DNA of 64,000 bases from Manduca sexta (Eukaryota > Arthropoda > Insecta > Lepidoptera > Sphingidae), in contig NC_051142.1 in NCBI RefSeq assembly GCF_014839805.1, forward strand, positions 4,154,001 through 4,218,000, written 5' to 3'. Each line of letters begins with the position of its first letter. Positions within the stretch are counted from its first letter, which is position 1. A program made the position numbers and the translations under genes. Below are positions 22,960-35,330 of this stretch, piece by piece. The notes under the pieces were generated by a model, which was given only the letters and a program-made list of their open reading frames with translations, was not told the DNA's origin and did not search any database.

Positions 22960-25104
22960 AGTCTGTTGTAATAATTGACAATATAGAAATAAGTATGCGG
23001 AGTAATTTGTTTTTATTACTAACAATTTTTCAAGAATGATCTTTCCACACCTAGTTGCTTTTATAGATATTAGGTTTAATTTTAGTTGTACATGTACTCA
23101 TACTATAAGTTGTATTTTTAAGACCATGTCAAGTATAAATTAATGTATTCTAGTAATAATTCTAGAACATGTAATAGTTATTTTCCCTATAAACAACAAC
23201 TTTTATGATAACCTTTTTGTTTCCAATTCATAAATGGAACTTTAAAAACACATTTATATTTACTAAATAATATAGATTCAAAGTAGTCTTAAAAGATTAA
23301 TATTTTACGGCTTCAGTAAATTGCAGGATTTGTACCGTGATCCGCAATTTGCGTGGCGGCCGCGTCTTCCCAACCTCAAATCTATGGATCAAACGTTTAC
23401 TCCAACATCAAATAGTATTGCAAAAGTCGGTAAATGAATCGACTAATTGTCAGAACCCAGTTCCATAGCAACGCTTTGATGAAAAAATAAATTCGTACTT
23501 TTTTATTTTCCTCTGCAAATAATATAAGCAAATAACATAGATCAAAGAGATTCGATGTAATTCTCTTTGGATTCGATCATAAATATTTTGGTCTGACGGC
23601 ACGAATTCTGACGTTGGCAAGTTATATCAAGAACCTGAGTCAAGAACATATTAATAGTAAATTATAATATTTTGCATGTCTATCAAAGAGTTCTAAGATT
23701 ATATAGAGTGGACATTGAGAAGTTTGCGCTTCTGTGATGGTTGCTTAATCTACCGTGAAAAAGCAAAACGCCAATGTAAACTACTTCATATTTTTTCCAT
23801 ATCATGATATACACGTTTTTAATGTGAATATTAGCATATTTTCTATAAATATATTATTGCATTAATATCTTAAGACGATGTGACATCTTGTCAACGAACA
23901 TTAAGACAGCGACTTATTACCAATGGGTAAAAATTTTTGGAGCAGAAATTTAGCCTTAATATCCGGTCTATAACCAATTATAAACTTTAGTGCCTATGCA
24001 TGATCCCCAATCATAAAATATTACGCATTTTAAACAAAATTGACAGATTCGTTCCATTGAAATTATTGGTACTTTATTTAAATATAAATATAATTCAAAT
24101 ATCTATAAATATATATTTTTATATCCATAGGTATTAGAGGTAATCCCTAGTTACATTATGTAGCAGTAAATATATTACAATAGACATTATTTCTACCAAA
24201 ATAATATCAAACATTGGAATTTCATTATCTTTATTTTTTAGAACGTTAAATAAGTATACAGCACAGACATGCGCAAACCTTGTGGTTTTACCAGCTGTAA
24301 AAAAGACAATTAGACGAAAGCCATTATAGTAAATGTTTTAATTTCCTTGACCTATTCAGTGACGTCATAAACCAACTTTATGTAGAGAACGTAAAGTTTT
24401 CATTGTACAAATTAAATTAGTGGATAATTAAAACTCATGCTAAGGATTCATAGCTGACGCTCCAACAGATGTTAATTTAAGAGAATGAATAAATCTTATA
24501 AAAATTCATCGATTTTTTTTCTCTGGTGTAGTGAGTGAGTCATGGCTTCAATATGAGATGCCTCGAGTTATTGCTTACGCTCCAATAGATGTTTGGGAGA
24601 ACAAAAATATTGATCAGATCTCATTTAGAGTTAATAGTTATTTATGATTCGTGACATTGATAACTTTGTGTTGTATGTTTGTGTGATTTTTTTTTTCATA
24701 AGTTCGCCTTCCACTGCCAATAAAAAAAAGAATTACAAATTATTAGGTATGACATACGGGACACGGGTGAAACGAACACTGGCTCGTAACGCCTTATTTA
24801 TTAGCACATCGACAGGGGCGTGTACGCTATAGTTATACCTATATGTTTACCTATACATAACAAAAACTATATACCAACCACAATATTAGCAATATGTTCT
24901 TTACCGACAAGTAATAAATGGCGTACGATTCGCAAACAAAGTTTCATCTCTTCATAATCCGATATTACAGGAACATAAACTGAAAAATGTGCTGGCGGTG
25001 TAAGTAACTAAACAGCCGCAAATTGCCGAGTACCTCGTAAAACTCTGAGAGGCTCGCTGTACCAATCCGTTTACGAGTTGGGTCCGCCATCTTTATTATC
25101 CTAA
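22960..25104. other. 2.1 kb AT-rich DNA with one small direct repeat
   Basis: No gene seen. GCTGACGCTCCAACAGATGTT near 24452 recurs as GCTTACGCTCCAATAGATGTT near 24575, about 124 bp apart, suggesting an old local duplication or a repeat with related ends. Confidence 0.45.
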
Positions 25105-25255
25105 GGGTGGGGATATTGCATCGCCCACTGAAGTTTTTACGGTAGGCAACGGCGTAGCTGTTCCTCTAGCTTTGGTGATGTCCATGTGCGACTTAATCAC
25201 TTACCATCAAGAGGACACTTAACTGATCTTCCTTCGGAGGCGGTAAAAAAAATCA
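25105..25255 (-). mobile_element. SINE-like repeat family D relative
   Basis: The minus strand carries TTGATGGTAAGTGATTAAGT, then GCACATGGACATCACC and a GTTGCC block. This is the head common to a large lepidopteran repeat group (CTGATGGTAAGCGATCACCG and GCCCATGGACAC). Degenerate. Confidence 0.55.
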
Positions 25256-25287
25256 GATTTTGGTCCAGTTTAATTTTTTAAAAGGTA

Positions 25288-25448
25288 CCTAGGAAATTTT
25301 CTGTAGGAATTTTGAGGGTGTGTGAAGTCTACCAACCCACACTGGGTCAGAATGGTAGACTAAGACCTAATTCCTCTCAGTAGTAGAGGAGGCACTTTCC
25401 CAGCAGTGGGACAATAAAAAATACATGGCCGATATTATTACTATTATA
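25288..25448 (+). mobile_element. SINE family A, 3' half
   Basis: Starts within the body (TAGGAATTTTGAGGGTGTGT) and runs through CTACCAACCCACACTGGGTC, GTAGTAGAGGAGG and an ATT-rich tail. 5'-truncated. Diverged from the full copies by about one base in ten by eye. Confidence 0.8.
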
Positions 25449-27998
25449 TTACACTTTACAATAAAATATGTCCAACTAAATGATATCTACTGTATACCCT
25501 ATATTTTCTAACAAGGAGAAACCCATCTCTCGACAATTCCACGACAAAATACTTGAAGTGTAATGTAAGATTGACTATTTGTATGACTTTTCACTGTACT
25601 TGGTTAATGCGGATTAAAGTCATCGGAAAAATAATTATTTCTATAGAAAAACCGGGATTTATAACTCAACAATAACTGTTATATTACATTTGTAGGTGTC
25701 GGACGAACCGCACGACTGTTTGCAGCCTAAACGATTTCCGGAATTACCCGAATAAAGCCGATTCGCACTTCTTGGCCGGCGTTTTTTTTTTCTTAGTAGC
25801 GTAATAGGAAATGTATCTATTTTTTTAATTATGTCTTAATACGGCTTACGGCTTAAAAATGTGCAGTATTTTTATATGAAAAAAGAGTTCTAAAGATTAA
25901 TTTAAACTACATAAATCTACGAAACATAAACATACCTACATATAGTTTGCAGTAACTGTTGTACCTTTGAATTTACATCAAAGCTCAGGAAACAGGTTAT
26001 ACCCTAATGGGATAAGTAATCCAATTGAGGTCCGCTGGACCGCAAGTGCTGCAACCTGCCCCATGAGTTTTATATGCTCTGTCAAATTAAACTACATTTG
26101 TTGATACCAGCAGCTTGCAAAGAGTAAGCATACAATTTTTATATAGAAAAATCACAAGGCACGATCAAATAAATAATAAGTATACACAAATTAATAATTA
26201 TATCAATTGCTTATCGTAAGTCATAATTTATAACCCATTGTAAAATTGTATTGAGAGATTCTATAAACTTTTGAGTGCCGAAGAAATCAATACGTACCGA
26301 TTCTGAACGCCCGCGATGGGAACAACTTTACGAGCGAACAAAGCAATCAGCAAAATTTTATCGGCAACGAAGTAAACAGCCAATAAACTGTAATGGATAA
26401 AATAGCGACCGAGATACGGGATTATAAGGTTATAAGTGCGAACAAATTGAATTGTTCATAACACGCGCAGTGGAAAGGCCTGTCACCATCAGATATTGGC
26501 GTTTGTGTACGCATTTATAAAACGCAGATATATATTATAGAAGTGTTTGTTTGAATTTTCTAATCTCTGGAACAACGGCTTTGTTCATGAATATTCCTTT
26601 ACTAATGGGCAAATACATTATCCCTATAATTTAATCTATTTTCTTATGTCTTTTTATAATCAAAATGAATTTATTTTGCTAACAATATGTATACACTGTG
26701 ATGTTTAATATATATAACAAGTGCAACATGTTTCATGTATGCAAAATTTTATATAGGTACCTACACTTAGAGTAGATAGTTATAGATTATTTTTAAAGTT
26801 ATTTTTGTAGTTGTTATTCTTTATTTAATAAGTCTATCATGCTATTTATATATATTATTTTTTATCGATGAACGGTTTAAGTAATGTGTGATAATTAAAA
26901 CATTTGATTGGCATGAACAAACTTTTTATTTAATAATCGTAATTTTACACAGAAGCGAAAACGGCGGAACCTGGTTTAAAATATATCTAGGCATACAAAA
27001 ATGTGCTTTAAATTATTTGCCTAATAAAGAATATGCCTAAGAATGCCAAACTATCTAGAACACATTGACACGACTTAATCTTAGCTCCAACCTGTTTTGC
27101 GTGTAATAATAACATTATTAATTTAAGTACTAAATACCTAATAATTGTATTAAGAATGGATATAATATTCAAAACTACATTAGAATTTCAATAAACATGT
27201 ACAAAGCAATCAACGAACTCCCGCAAAACAGGCACTTGTGTAAAATAAATTTAGTTTTAAACGCTGGATCTGTAATCTCGCCTTGTTTCCTCCAAAGCGT
27301 GCCACAAATGACTTCCGTACAAACAAACTTGAACTTGTGCGTGGAAATACGTTTGAACGATTTCGAGCAGTCTCAAAGCTGAAATTAATTTCTAAAATGT
27401 CGCATTTTCTCCGAAACTTTTTAAAATTTCGTAAACTTCGAGTGAGAACTCGCGATACGTAATTGCGTTTTTGATGTTACCTCGTGTATTCAAGTTGTGG
27501 GAACTATTTTTACTTAATATTTTCCCTTTGCCAAGAAGTTTGTTACAATTAACCAGTGTGGACATCAAAAGTTGATAGGTTCTTCTCACATCTAATTCTT
27601 TTAACTATGCATTCATCTCGAAATATGTTCGTGTGGAACATTTTATCCAAATTCATTGACCGGTCCTCGGTCCATGCGACTACTCTGCAACAAACCTAGG
27701 ACTTATTTAACGAATTTCGGATTTTTAATGATATAGGATTATAGTGACAGTCAGATTTTGAACTCACTTTTGGAATACAAACAAATCGAGTACACAACAG
27801 CGTCGTTAAACAACACTCAAAGTACCAGAATCCGCGTGTTACTAACACGTTCAGTACCTCTAGTAGGAATTCAAGCAGTATCATATCGAGTAGGTTAACG
27901 TTTGAATTTTTCGTTTTTTTTTTCGGTTAGTTTTCGATAGTAATTTAGCAAAAATATACACCAAAAATCAATACATTCCTATACATTTTAAGTCTGCC

Positions 27999-28012
27999 GT
28001 TACCATGGTTAC
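27999..28012. promoter_or_regulatory. palindromic RFX X-box-like site
   Basis: GTTACCATGGTTAC satisfies GTNRCC at both half-sites. It lies about 215 bp before a palindromic E-box (GTCACGTGAC at about 28213-28222) and in a patch richer in CpG than its flanks. Confidence 0.35.
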
Positions 28013-28212
28013 GTGATTTACTATTCACAGTTTACACACGGCAATGTTCACGCTGCCATATATTAGTTCCAAAAATACTCACGAGGTGCTGTTCAAATGT
28101 TCATACAAAAAATACTTAAACTTAGTCATTACGTTAACGAGACGATAACGTGTAAATTCGCGCTAGTGGTACAGAAGCAATGATAAAAGAAGTATAGAGG
28201 ATGGGTAATATG

Positions 28213-28222
28213 GTCACGTGAC
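28213..28222. promoter_or_regulatory. palindromic E-box GTCACGTGAC
   Basis: A ten-base perfect palindrome with a CACGTG core, the form preferred by bHLH-zip factors of the MITF/TFE and USF types. Position relative to any transcript is unknown. Confidence 0.3.
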
Positions 28223-30020
28223 ATGCGGCACATTTCATGAACAAAATGGTGCCGACTCCGCCCCTTACAATAGTGATATGCTAGTACCGAAAATTTTGTA
28301 TCGACATCGAAGAATTAAGAGAGACAAACAAGCCCCAAAAAGATCAAATACGAAAGGGGTTAGGAACTACCATAATATAAATATAACAAATCATAATGTA
28401 AACAAACAAACTGAAACTGATTTATAAGTAACAATTGTTAAACAAAGCAGTACCTGTTGTGACAAACATCCAGTTGTGTTTGATCTATATTTGTATGTTG
28501 CACTATTCCTTGCTAAAAATTTAAGTTACAGATTAAGATATTTATTTAATACATGATAAATGGAATAAGATAGCGTAGCCAGCAATTATTTGGTTGGTTT
28601 TATTTTATTTTATTATTATGCTCTTTGATCGAGAAACATAACTATGGTTCAGCAAACTAAAATCAATGACCGTAAAAATGGTGGTTAAGATAATCAATTA
28701 TAATAATTATTTGCAATAACAACAATATGATTATGTATCTATTTCCGTGCATGCAAAGGTTGCTCGAAACATAAGACCGCCAATTGTAAAAATATATCTT
28801 ACATTTCATCTTTATGTTGTTTCTTTTATGTTTATCTATTCTTTTATGTAACAATTCTAATTTTATTCATAGCAATATATTAAAGTAATATTACTACTTA
28901 TTAGGTGAAGTATAATAATCATTACTATTTTACTTATCGCGAATATTGTTGGAAAACAGTCATCTTTACTCGCGTTAATTAAACGTGTGGTTTATGCATA
29001 TCTTCTCAAAATGTAAAGAAATATGTATTTGGTGTAGGATTCCAATCACGTCGCTCAATATTCTCAATTCATTTTGCCTTGGTTTTTAAATTTTTTGGTT
29101 ATCTTAAAAAATATTCTAATTTCACTTAGTTTGTCCTTCTGAATAATACAATATTGATGTGTGCTCTAACATTCTTTCCAAAGACAAAAACCGTAACTGA
29201 TAAACGGGCGTCTGTTAAAATATCGATATCAATAATTTCTAAACAAATCCACCCACCCATCCCTAAGCTCGTGTGTAAACAAACATAATGATTTTAATGT
29301 GTATAAATCACGCCTAAAAGGGTCCAAAGCTTAACAAACCAGATCCACATATCATTTTAATTGATAAAAACACATCCAAAAAGTAATTATACAAAGATAT
29401 TTGCTAATTTTCGGTAAAAACAGTTACTAACCTATGAAAATATATTTCGGGGTCTTTCTTGCGTGAATTCGATTTGCATCCTTTCACACAACACTGAGTC
29501 ATTTTCGAAACTTAACAAATACACTAATAAACACACTGAACAATTGAGAATATGATTATATTACTTTAAATTCAATATTTATGAAGATTTGTTTACATCG
29601 TCTGACACTACATGTACTTGCCGACTGGCCAGCATAAAATGGCGTTTCTGCCGCAAGGCGGTCCCAGTGTGTTGAAGTAAACGAAATAGTGCCATATGCG
29701 AAGAAAGCAATTATTTTTGTCTTTTTGTTGCGTTCCAAATAAGCTTTGAGTAAAAGAGATAGACATATATATTGACAATTCTGCGTCGATTTCCCTAACA
29801 TAAATATAACTTATTCATATAGCTAACTTTTGAGGCCTGTCCTCTTTATATTTAGTCATTGTACAGAAGAGATATCAGACCTAGCCATGCGTTGATAACT
29901 GTCGATCGGATACGTACCATACAGCTAGCAAAAAAAAATTCTGTACAATTCCAAATCCCTTATTCTTTTGTGTAGAAGATATTTTAGACAAAATAACCAT
30001 TTTTTCCGACTTCCCTATAC

Positions 30021-30216
30021 AATGTGTTAAAACCTGCCATACTGGCCCACGTAAGTAAGTCGCGTTCCAGAATCGGCCTGCGTATCCGGTTTCAATAGTC
30101 CGTCATAATTGTAGCGACTGCCGAGGGGTAATCATCTCACGTCAGTCGACATTCTATAGACACCATTCCACTTACAACCCGTGGGATCACTTTGTCATGC
30201 ACGTATAAAAAAAAGA
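30021..30216 (+). mobile_element. family C repeat, near-complete 3' part
   Basis: Shares CCTGCCATACTGGCCCACGT, GACTGCCGAGGGGTAATCAT and GTCAGTCGACATTCTAT with other family C copies and ends with ACGTATAAAAAAAAG. The TAGGATATATTTTATAT leader is missing. Confidence 0.7.
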
Positions 30217-30424
30217 AACGTACTATTCAAGCATTAAATAAAACAAATGCCTATATAACAAAGTTCGTATGTATAGACTTTCCCGCCCTCACACCCACCA
30301 CTACAGCTCCTGTAAGCCAGGATCAGCAGTGGCACGCATTTTATAAAACCGAGCAGTGAAGCTCGGCGAGTCTCAGGGAAAACTAATATGTCATTATCCC
30401 GCAACGAAATTAATCAAATAGAAA

Positions 30425-30478
30425 TATAGGGAGGAGTTGGAAATATTAATTGTCCAAGTAATATTTCCAACTCCCTAT
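30425..30478. repeat. 20-bp-stem hairpin with 10-base loop
   Basis: ATAGGGAG(GAG)TTGGAAATATTA pairs with TAATATTTCCAACTCCCTAT, with one 3-base bulge. It lies about 60-110 bases beyond the stop codon of the minus-strand exon-like segment at 30536-30616. It could be a regulatory RNA hairpin, a small MITE remnant, or chance. Confidence 0.6.
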
Positions 30479-30535
30479 GATCCTCGACCTCCTTAATTTG
30501 TTAAAGTTGGTATGTATAGTGAATATAAATTCACA

Positions 30536-30616
30536 TTAGAGCAATGATCCGGAACCCGCCGTGGGCGGCATCAACAGGTCCTCTAATCGCCGCCTGCCGA
30601 GATTGCGCGGAATTTC
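30536..30616 (-). other. candidate terminal coding exon
   Basis: A small island much richer in GC than its flanks. On the minus strand a good acceptor, AATTTACAG, is followed at 30616 by an open frame in phase 0 that ends at TAA (30536-30538): 26 codons including NLGRRRLEDLLMPPTAGSGS near its end. Residue composition (Leu, Arg, Glu, Asp, Gly, Pro) is protein-like, unlike the Lys/Asn/Ile/Tyr-rich chance frames elsewhere. The frame continues open upstream to about 30690, so a start inside (ATG at 30656-30658, 40 codons) is an alternative. No family was recognised, and the plus strand is also open here. Support is compositional only. Confidence 0.3.
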
Positions 30617-30796
30617 CTGTAAATTATCCAGACTCCCAAGTGGCCTTCTTTTATACATATATTTTACGCTCAATTTATTTTTAATTCACTAGTTTGTAGG
30701 GATAATCTGGTTTCAGTGGGATCATGTTGTTTATAAGAAAATTGTACATTGCAGTTGGATATTTGAGCTAGGTATTCTGAGAACTCAAAAAAGGAT

Positions 30797-30852
30797 TAAA
30801 ACGTCAAGAGAAAAATAAAATATAAAAAACCGCGTTTAAATTCGAAAACTAA
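30797..30852 (+). repeat. dispersed repeat family G, copy 1
   Basis: AAAACGTCAAGAGAAAAATA, then AATATAAAAAACCGCG and AAATTCGAAAA, matching 54433-54495 for about 55 bp. It resembles a common lepidopteran repeat segment that I cannot name. Confidence 0.45.
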
Positions 30853-31013
30853 TTTTATTACGACAAAATTACTCAATCTTGCCGTTTGCATACGGCAGCG
30901 TATATTTTAGTCATAGAGGGATTTTAAAATAAACTTCATCATAATATTTTTATTATATATTTTCTATTCAGGTTTCTATCTCTCACAGAAACCTTCTTTC
31001 TTTTTTATTCTTA

Positions 31014-31280
31014 TCTGACTTATATTACAAATGCGAAACTTTGTGAAAATGTTTGGATGTTTATTAGAAGTTAGCTCAGAAACAGCTGAAAGGATTTTGA
31101 TGAAGTTTAGCACACTCATAGACAATGTTCTGGTTTCGTACAGAGGCTAGATGCTATTCCAGTACAATGCTCTCATGGAAAATACTTAGGTTTATCATCA
31201 GTTTTTTTTTCAACGTTTGTGTTGTGTACATGATGAACACTTTTGATTTGAGAAACTACACGCAGGCGAAAAAAAACTAG
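31014..31280 (+). mobile_element. Helitron-like element with both ends
   Basis: A (31013) then TCTGACTTATATTACAAATG at the 5' end, the body with CAGCTGAAAGGATTTTGATG, and CTAG at 31277-31280 followed by T. The 3' hairpin is decayed (CACGCAGGCGAAAAAAAA). 267 bp. Confidence 0.65.
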
Positions 31281-31723
31281 TATTACAATAAATACGTCAC
31301 CACAAAAGCAAAAACAAATTCCAGATCAAACTAAATGAGATCCTTTGCGTTATAGAAATATATGTTACCCTTCAAAGGAAACGAGGATAGTTTCAACATC
31401 CTTCCAATCTTGTATCTAAACATTCTGACTTCAAAGTGAATAATTACCAACTAGGCTACACCATTAGGAAGTCTCCTTTGCAATGATAGAATTTCTGTAT
31501 CAATGCTCTTAAATATAGCATACCGTCAAGCTTAGGCACAAGACAGATATCTCACGCAAGCTCAATATTTAATGCCTTTCCAATAAGCCAATCGCATTAT
31601 GTGATAGAGGCTAGCCGACATATATTACTGTAATGTTTGCTACCAGATTTTTGCGACCAGGGCAATGCCACAATATAATTATTTTACTCACTTTAATAGT
31701 CTATAGTCGCCTTTACTTAAATT
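31281..31723. other. unique DNA, nothing seen
   Basis: No gene or repeat recognised. Confidence 0.5.
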
Positions 31724-31919
31724 TACTTTTGCTTGCGGCTTTGCCGGCGTGAAAGATTTCCGGGACAAAAGATCTGCTTCATATCTTTCAAGTACAAAAA
31801 ATAACCTAGGTCCCAGAGTCTTAAACATCTCTAAACTAAATTCTATCAAAATCCTTTCGGTAGTTTTTGAGTTTATCGCGTTCAGACAGATGCGGCGAGG
31901 ATCGTGGTTTAATAATATT
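31724..31919 (-). mobile_element. Helitron-like copy without clean ends
   Basis: The plus strand shows TTTTGCTTGCGGCTTTGCCG, then CCTAGGTCCCAGAGTCT and GTAGTTTTTGAGTTTATCGC, then TTCAGACAGATGC. The same order occurs at 11105-11300, inside the complete copy. Terminal CTAG is mutated. Confidence 0.65.
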
Positions 31920-32107
31920 AAGGAGTTAATAGAGAATGACACGATTCAAATTACTGGTAATATTAGTGTATACTCCACCTACTTTACTTCATGCAACATT
32001 TATGAGCTTCACAATTTATTTGTACCATATACATATAAATTAAAAGACTAATCATTTACCATAAGTAATTCCTCACCAAATTGCTCATATACCTTCTTTT
32101 TAATAAT

Positions 32108-32166
32108 GGAATTGAACCCAACACCACATCGGTCTAACAGACAAACTTCACTAAACCCCCATGGTT
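32108..32166 (-). mobile_element. tRNA-derived SINE head fragment
   Basis: The minus strand gives GGTGTTGGGTTCAATTCC, a box B-like sequence, preceded by a decayed box A region. Only the head remains. Confidence 0.45.
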
Positions 32167-32848
32167 ACTTTAATGAGGACATATTGGAACAATGTCGGTA
32201 GTGCCCTCGCGGAACATATTTCATCGGAAAATCATAAACTTGCGAGTCGGGTCGAGGCGGGGACAACTTAGTTCAAGTTGTTCGAGACATACCGGTGACG
32301 CAACTAACACAATCAAGGAATCTAGAAGTTGAAATTAAGTTAGAAATATAAGTAACGTGGCAGCTGAGGGTTTCAAATGACGTTAGTTATATCTTTTGTT
32401 TATCTTTATACGGTGTAAATTAAAACTACGTTCAGGTTTCCTGTGATGATAAAAGTAGGCTGGTACCTATAGCTCAGTGTATCATATTTTAGGCAAGGTC
32501 AGGGGGCCCCATTAACCCAATCCCCTAATCCACGGGAGCAAATCCGTATTTTAGTAATTACGAACGTTCTAAACGAAGGACAGTTATCATAGGTGGTTTA
32601 GATAACTAGACGATTTTTGACGCTTGTATCTATACGGCTATCAAAGTTGTCCTTTGATTAAAGCACTCATAACTGCAAAAAGACAGATTCGCTTGTGTAG
32701 ACGGAATAGGGCCTAACCTTACTAGCAAAATGTGATACTATGACTTCCTTAATTAAAGCCAAAGCAGAAAGAAAATGACGTGATATAATTTTATCATACG
32801 CAAAAATAATTTTGTCCAGATTCCACTCATCGAGGCTCAGCAAAGTGC

Positions 32849-32935
32849 TTTACTGCACCTGATGGTAAGTAAAGAGATGCCAAAAAACATGTCAACCGCC
32901 AAAAGATAAACAGCCCAGTCACAGTTATACCGGCT
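32849..32935 (-). mobile_element. family C repeat fragment
   Basis: TTTACTGCACCTGATGGTAA, then GTCAACCGCC, aligns to the 3' part of the 57033 copy. Degenerate beyond that. Confidence 0.5.
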
Positions 32936-33095
32936 CGCTTAATTACTTTACCTACCTTTTAGAGGGACACCAAATATATTAATAAAGCAAAGTTAAGTAC
33001 ATAATATATTATTCAAATTCTTAATAATATTAGATTGATGGTCGAACGCTACACTTTTATTGCTCTAAATAAAAGTTAAAGTCCTTTTTGGATTA

Positions 33096-33286
33096 TCCTT
33101 ACATAAAAAAACAAAGTTCCCGTCGCGTCTCTATGAAAACCTACCGAACGGATTTCAATGAATTTGGTATGGAGATAGTTCGGGACCCTTGAAAGGAAAT
33201 GGCTAGTTGTGATTCCGGGAAAATATAAAGCGGGACTTTAATCCCGGAAAACTCTTTTACGCGGGCGAAGCCGCGAGCAAAAGTAG
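33096..33286 (+). mobile_element. Helitron-like element, short copy
   Basis: A then TCCTTACATAAAAAAACAAAG at the 5' end; the body CCTACCGAACGGATTTCAAT and TTTGGTATGGAGATAG; the 3' hairpin ACGCGGGCGAAGCCGCGAGC followed by AAAAGTAGT, with the C of CTAGT lost. The hairpin is intact. Confidence 0.65.
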
Positions 33287-33455
33287 TGTATCCTAATAAT
33301 AAAGACTTTTTGATTTACAGTCGCTGTAAATGGGTTGTTTTAGTAAATGACTATTAAAAACAAAGCAACGTATCGTTTTAAAACCACCTGTGGGTACAAA
33401 ATACAGGTATGTTTCTTAGAACTATATCTTAATTCCTTTTGCTATTTTCAACTTA

Positions 33456-33773
33456 ACGGCGATAGCCTAGTTGGTTGTGTAACGGACTGCCCAGACGAAT
33501 ATCCGCAGGTTCGAAACCAAAGGGCACACACCTCTGACTTGTTTAAATATTATGTGTCTATTGTTTGTGAATTATTGCTTGCTTTAACGGTGAAGGAAAA
33601 CATCGTGAGAAAACCTGCATACCTGAGAAGTTTTCTATAGGGATTTCGAGGGTGTGTGAAGTCTACCAATCCGCACTAGGCCAGCGTGGTGGACTAAGGC
33701 CTAATCCCTCTCAGTAGTAGAGGAGGCCCGTGCCCAACAGTGGGACAGTATCTAATACAGGGCTAATATTATT
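33456..33773 (+). mobile_element. SINE family A, full-length copy
   Basis: Box A TAGCCTAGTTGG and box B GGTTCGAAACC are both present, followed by the body and an ATT tail. A 12-bp target duplication with one mismatch flanks it: ATTTTCAACTTA at 33444-33455 and ATTCTCAACTTA at 33774-33785. Confidence 0.9.
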
Positions 33774-33785
33774 ATTCTCAACTTA

Positions 33786-35097
33786 CATTGCACATAAACG
33801 AGATGCAAGAATCAACCATACCTCAGAGCAGTGACTATATGAAAGAGCTTAATATTATAAATGAGAAGTATATAAACAGCACAATTTCTCAGAAAGACCC
33901 GCGGATAGAAGCAGCCTGCGAAGTAGGGTAAGAGAGCATTTTCTACACTGAGTGAAATAGCACTGAAGCTATCGTAGAGTGTTTCGTGCCAACAAAACGG
34001 GATTTTTAACATCAACCGCTAGTCTTTATCTTTTATGTTTAAATTTATTTTATTTTCAATTTTGTTAGGAACTACTACGTGTTCCTAGTGTGTATCGATT
34101 TTATGAATTAAATATATTTTGTAATTACTATTTTAAAAAGTGAACTGATTCTTGTACTTTCCCCCTATAGTAGCCTGTATTTATTTGCATTAAGTAAATG
34201 CTTTGTTCGTAATTAAGTTCATATTGAAAATCCGTCGTGATATCAATTTAAGTAGGAGCCAAATATAAGTTTTTATACTTAATATATGGGATTATTCTAA
34301 AATAATTCACTCATGTACATGGAGCATAAGTTTTTGTACATAATAAACTTTCTACGATTTCCTTGAATGTCGTTTTTATCTTTGTTGAAGTACATAGTTA
34401 ACTATCATCTCGATGACTATGAATTTAGAATCAATATTATGTTAGAATAAAACATTTCTTGAAGAAAAATCTTGGAATAAAAATATAAGTTTCCTCATAA
34501 TGACTTTCTTGAAACTTTCTTTTTTTCTGATTAGATATCTCATTGGCTCTTCTTGTAAATATCTAGGACCGAGATGCCTTTACCCAGCACCGTAGTGAGC
34601 AACCAGTAGGCCACATTCTCTGTACTAAGCATTGCTTCTAGTAGACATGGTGTTTTTTTCTTCCTATGTGTTATTATGGAATTAATGACATGAGTCGCTG
34701 TAAAGTGTTGTGTTTATTGCGGCCATACATAGATGTGTGGCTTCCTAGGTTGACCTAAAATCATGAAATTTGGCAAGAAATAAAGTGTTACACCACATAC
34801 ATGTACACACAAAAAAAGCGAATTTACTATTGCAAACATATTATTTGCGGTTGATACAATAATCGTTTTTGGAGATCGAACGGCAAAGCTAAGTGTGTCT
34901 AATTTGAACTCAAATCCTTAGATACCTTAAGTACAATTTAGTGCGGAACCCTCGGTGCGCGACTCCAACTCGAGCACTTGTCCGGTTTCCTATATCTACC
35001 AATATATCTATATTCCGTTTCCATCTCTTCAACAATACATATGCGATATACCGGATATTTACCGCCTACATTTTTTTCTGCTATTAAGAGCCTGAAA
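33786..35097. other. unique DNA with one repeat-like patch
   Basis: 34738-34800 (GGTTGACCTAAAATCATGAA, then ATTTGGCAAG) resembles a dispersed lepidopteran repeat I recall but cannot name. Nothing else seen. Confidence 0.4.
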
Positions 35098-35330
35098 AGT
35101 GACAATAGCCTAGTTGAGAATAGAACGGACTGCCGAGACGAATGTTGCAGGTTCAAACCCCAATTGCACACCTTTGAATTTTCCAAAATTATGTGTGTAT
35201 TCTGTGTGAATTATCGTTTACTTTAACGGTGAAGGAAAACATCGTAAGGAAACCTGCATACCTGAGAAGGTCTCTATAGGAATTTGACGGTATGTGAAGT
35301 CTGCCAATCCGCCCTAGGCCAGCGTCAGCG
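35098..35330 (+). mobile_element. SINE family A, 3'-truncated copy
   Basis: Head and body present (AATAGCCTAGTTGAG; GGTTCAAACCCC; GGTGAAGGAAAACATCGTAA) but the sequence leaves the family after CCGCCCTAGGCCAGCGTC, so the tail is lost. This looks like deletion rather than 5' truncation during insertion. Confidence 0.8.

Larger units (their letters stand above)
25449..30020. other. 4.6 kb without recognised gene or repeat
   Basis: No repeat family was recognised, which contrasts with the neighbouring repeat-rich stretches. Moderately GC-rich patches occur at 25690-25780 and 26270-26480. Short frames around 27197-27600 lack domains. An X-box and an E-box lie near 28.0-28.2 kb. Confidence 0.5.
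31920..33095. other. unique DNA with two small SINE fragments
   Basis: A tRNA-like head complement (GGAATTGAACCCAACACC) lies at 32108-32166 and a family C fragment at 32849-32935. Between them 32180-32420 is less AT-rich but shows no supported gene. Confidence 0.45.
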
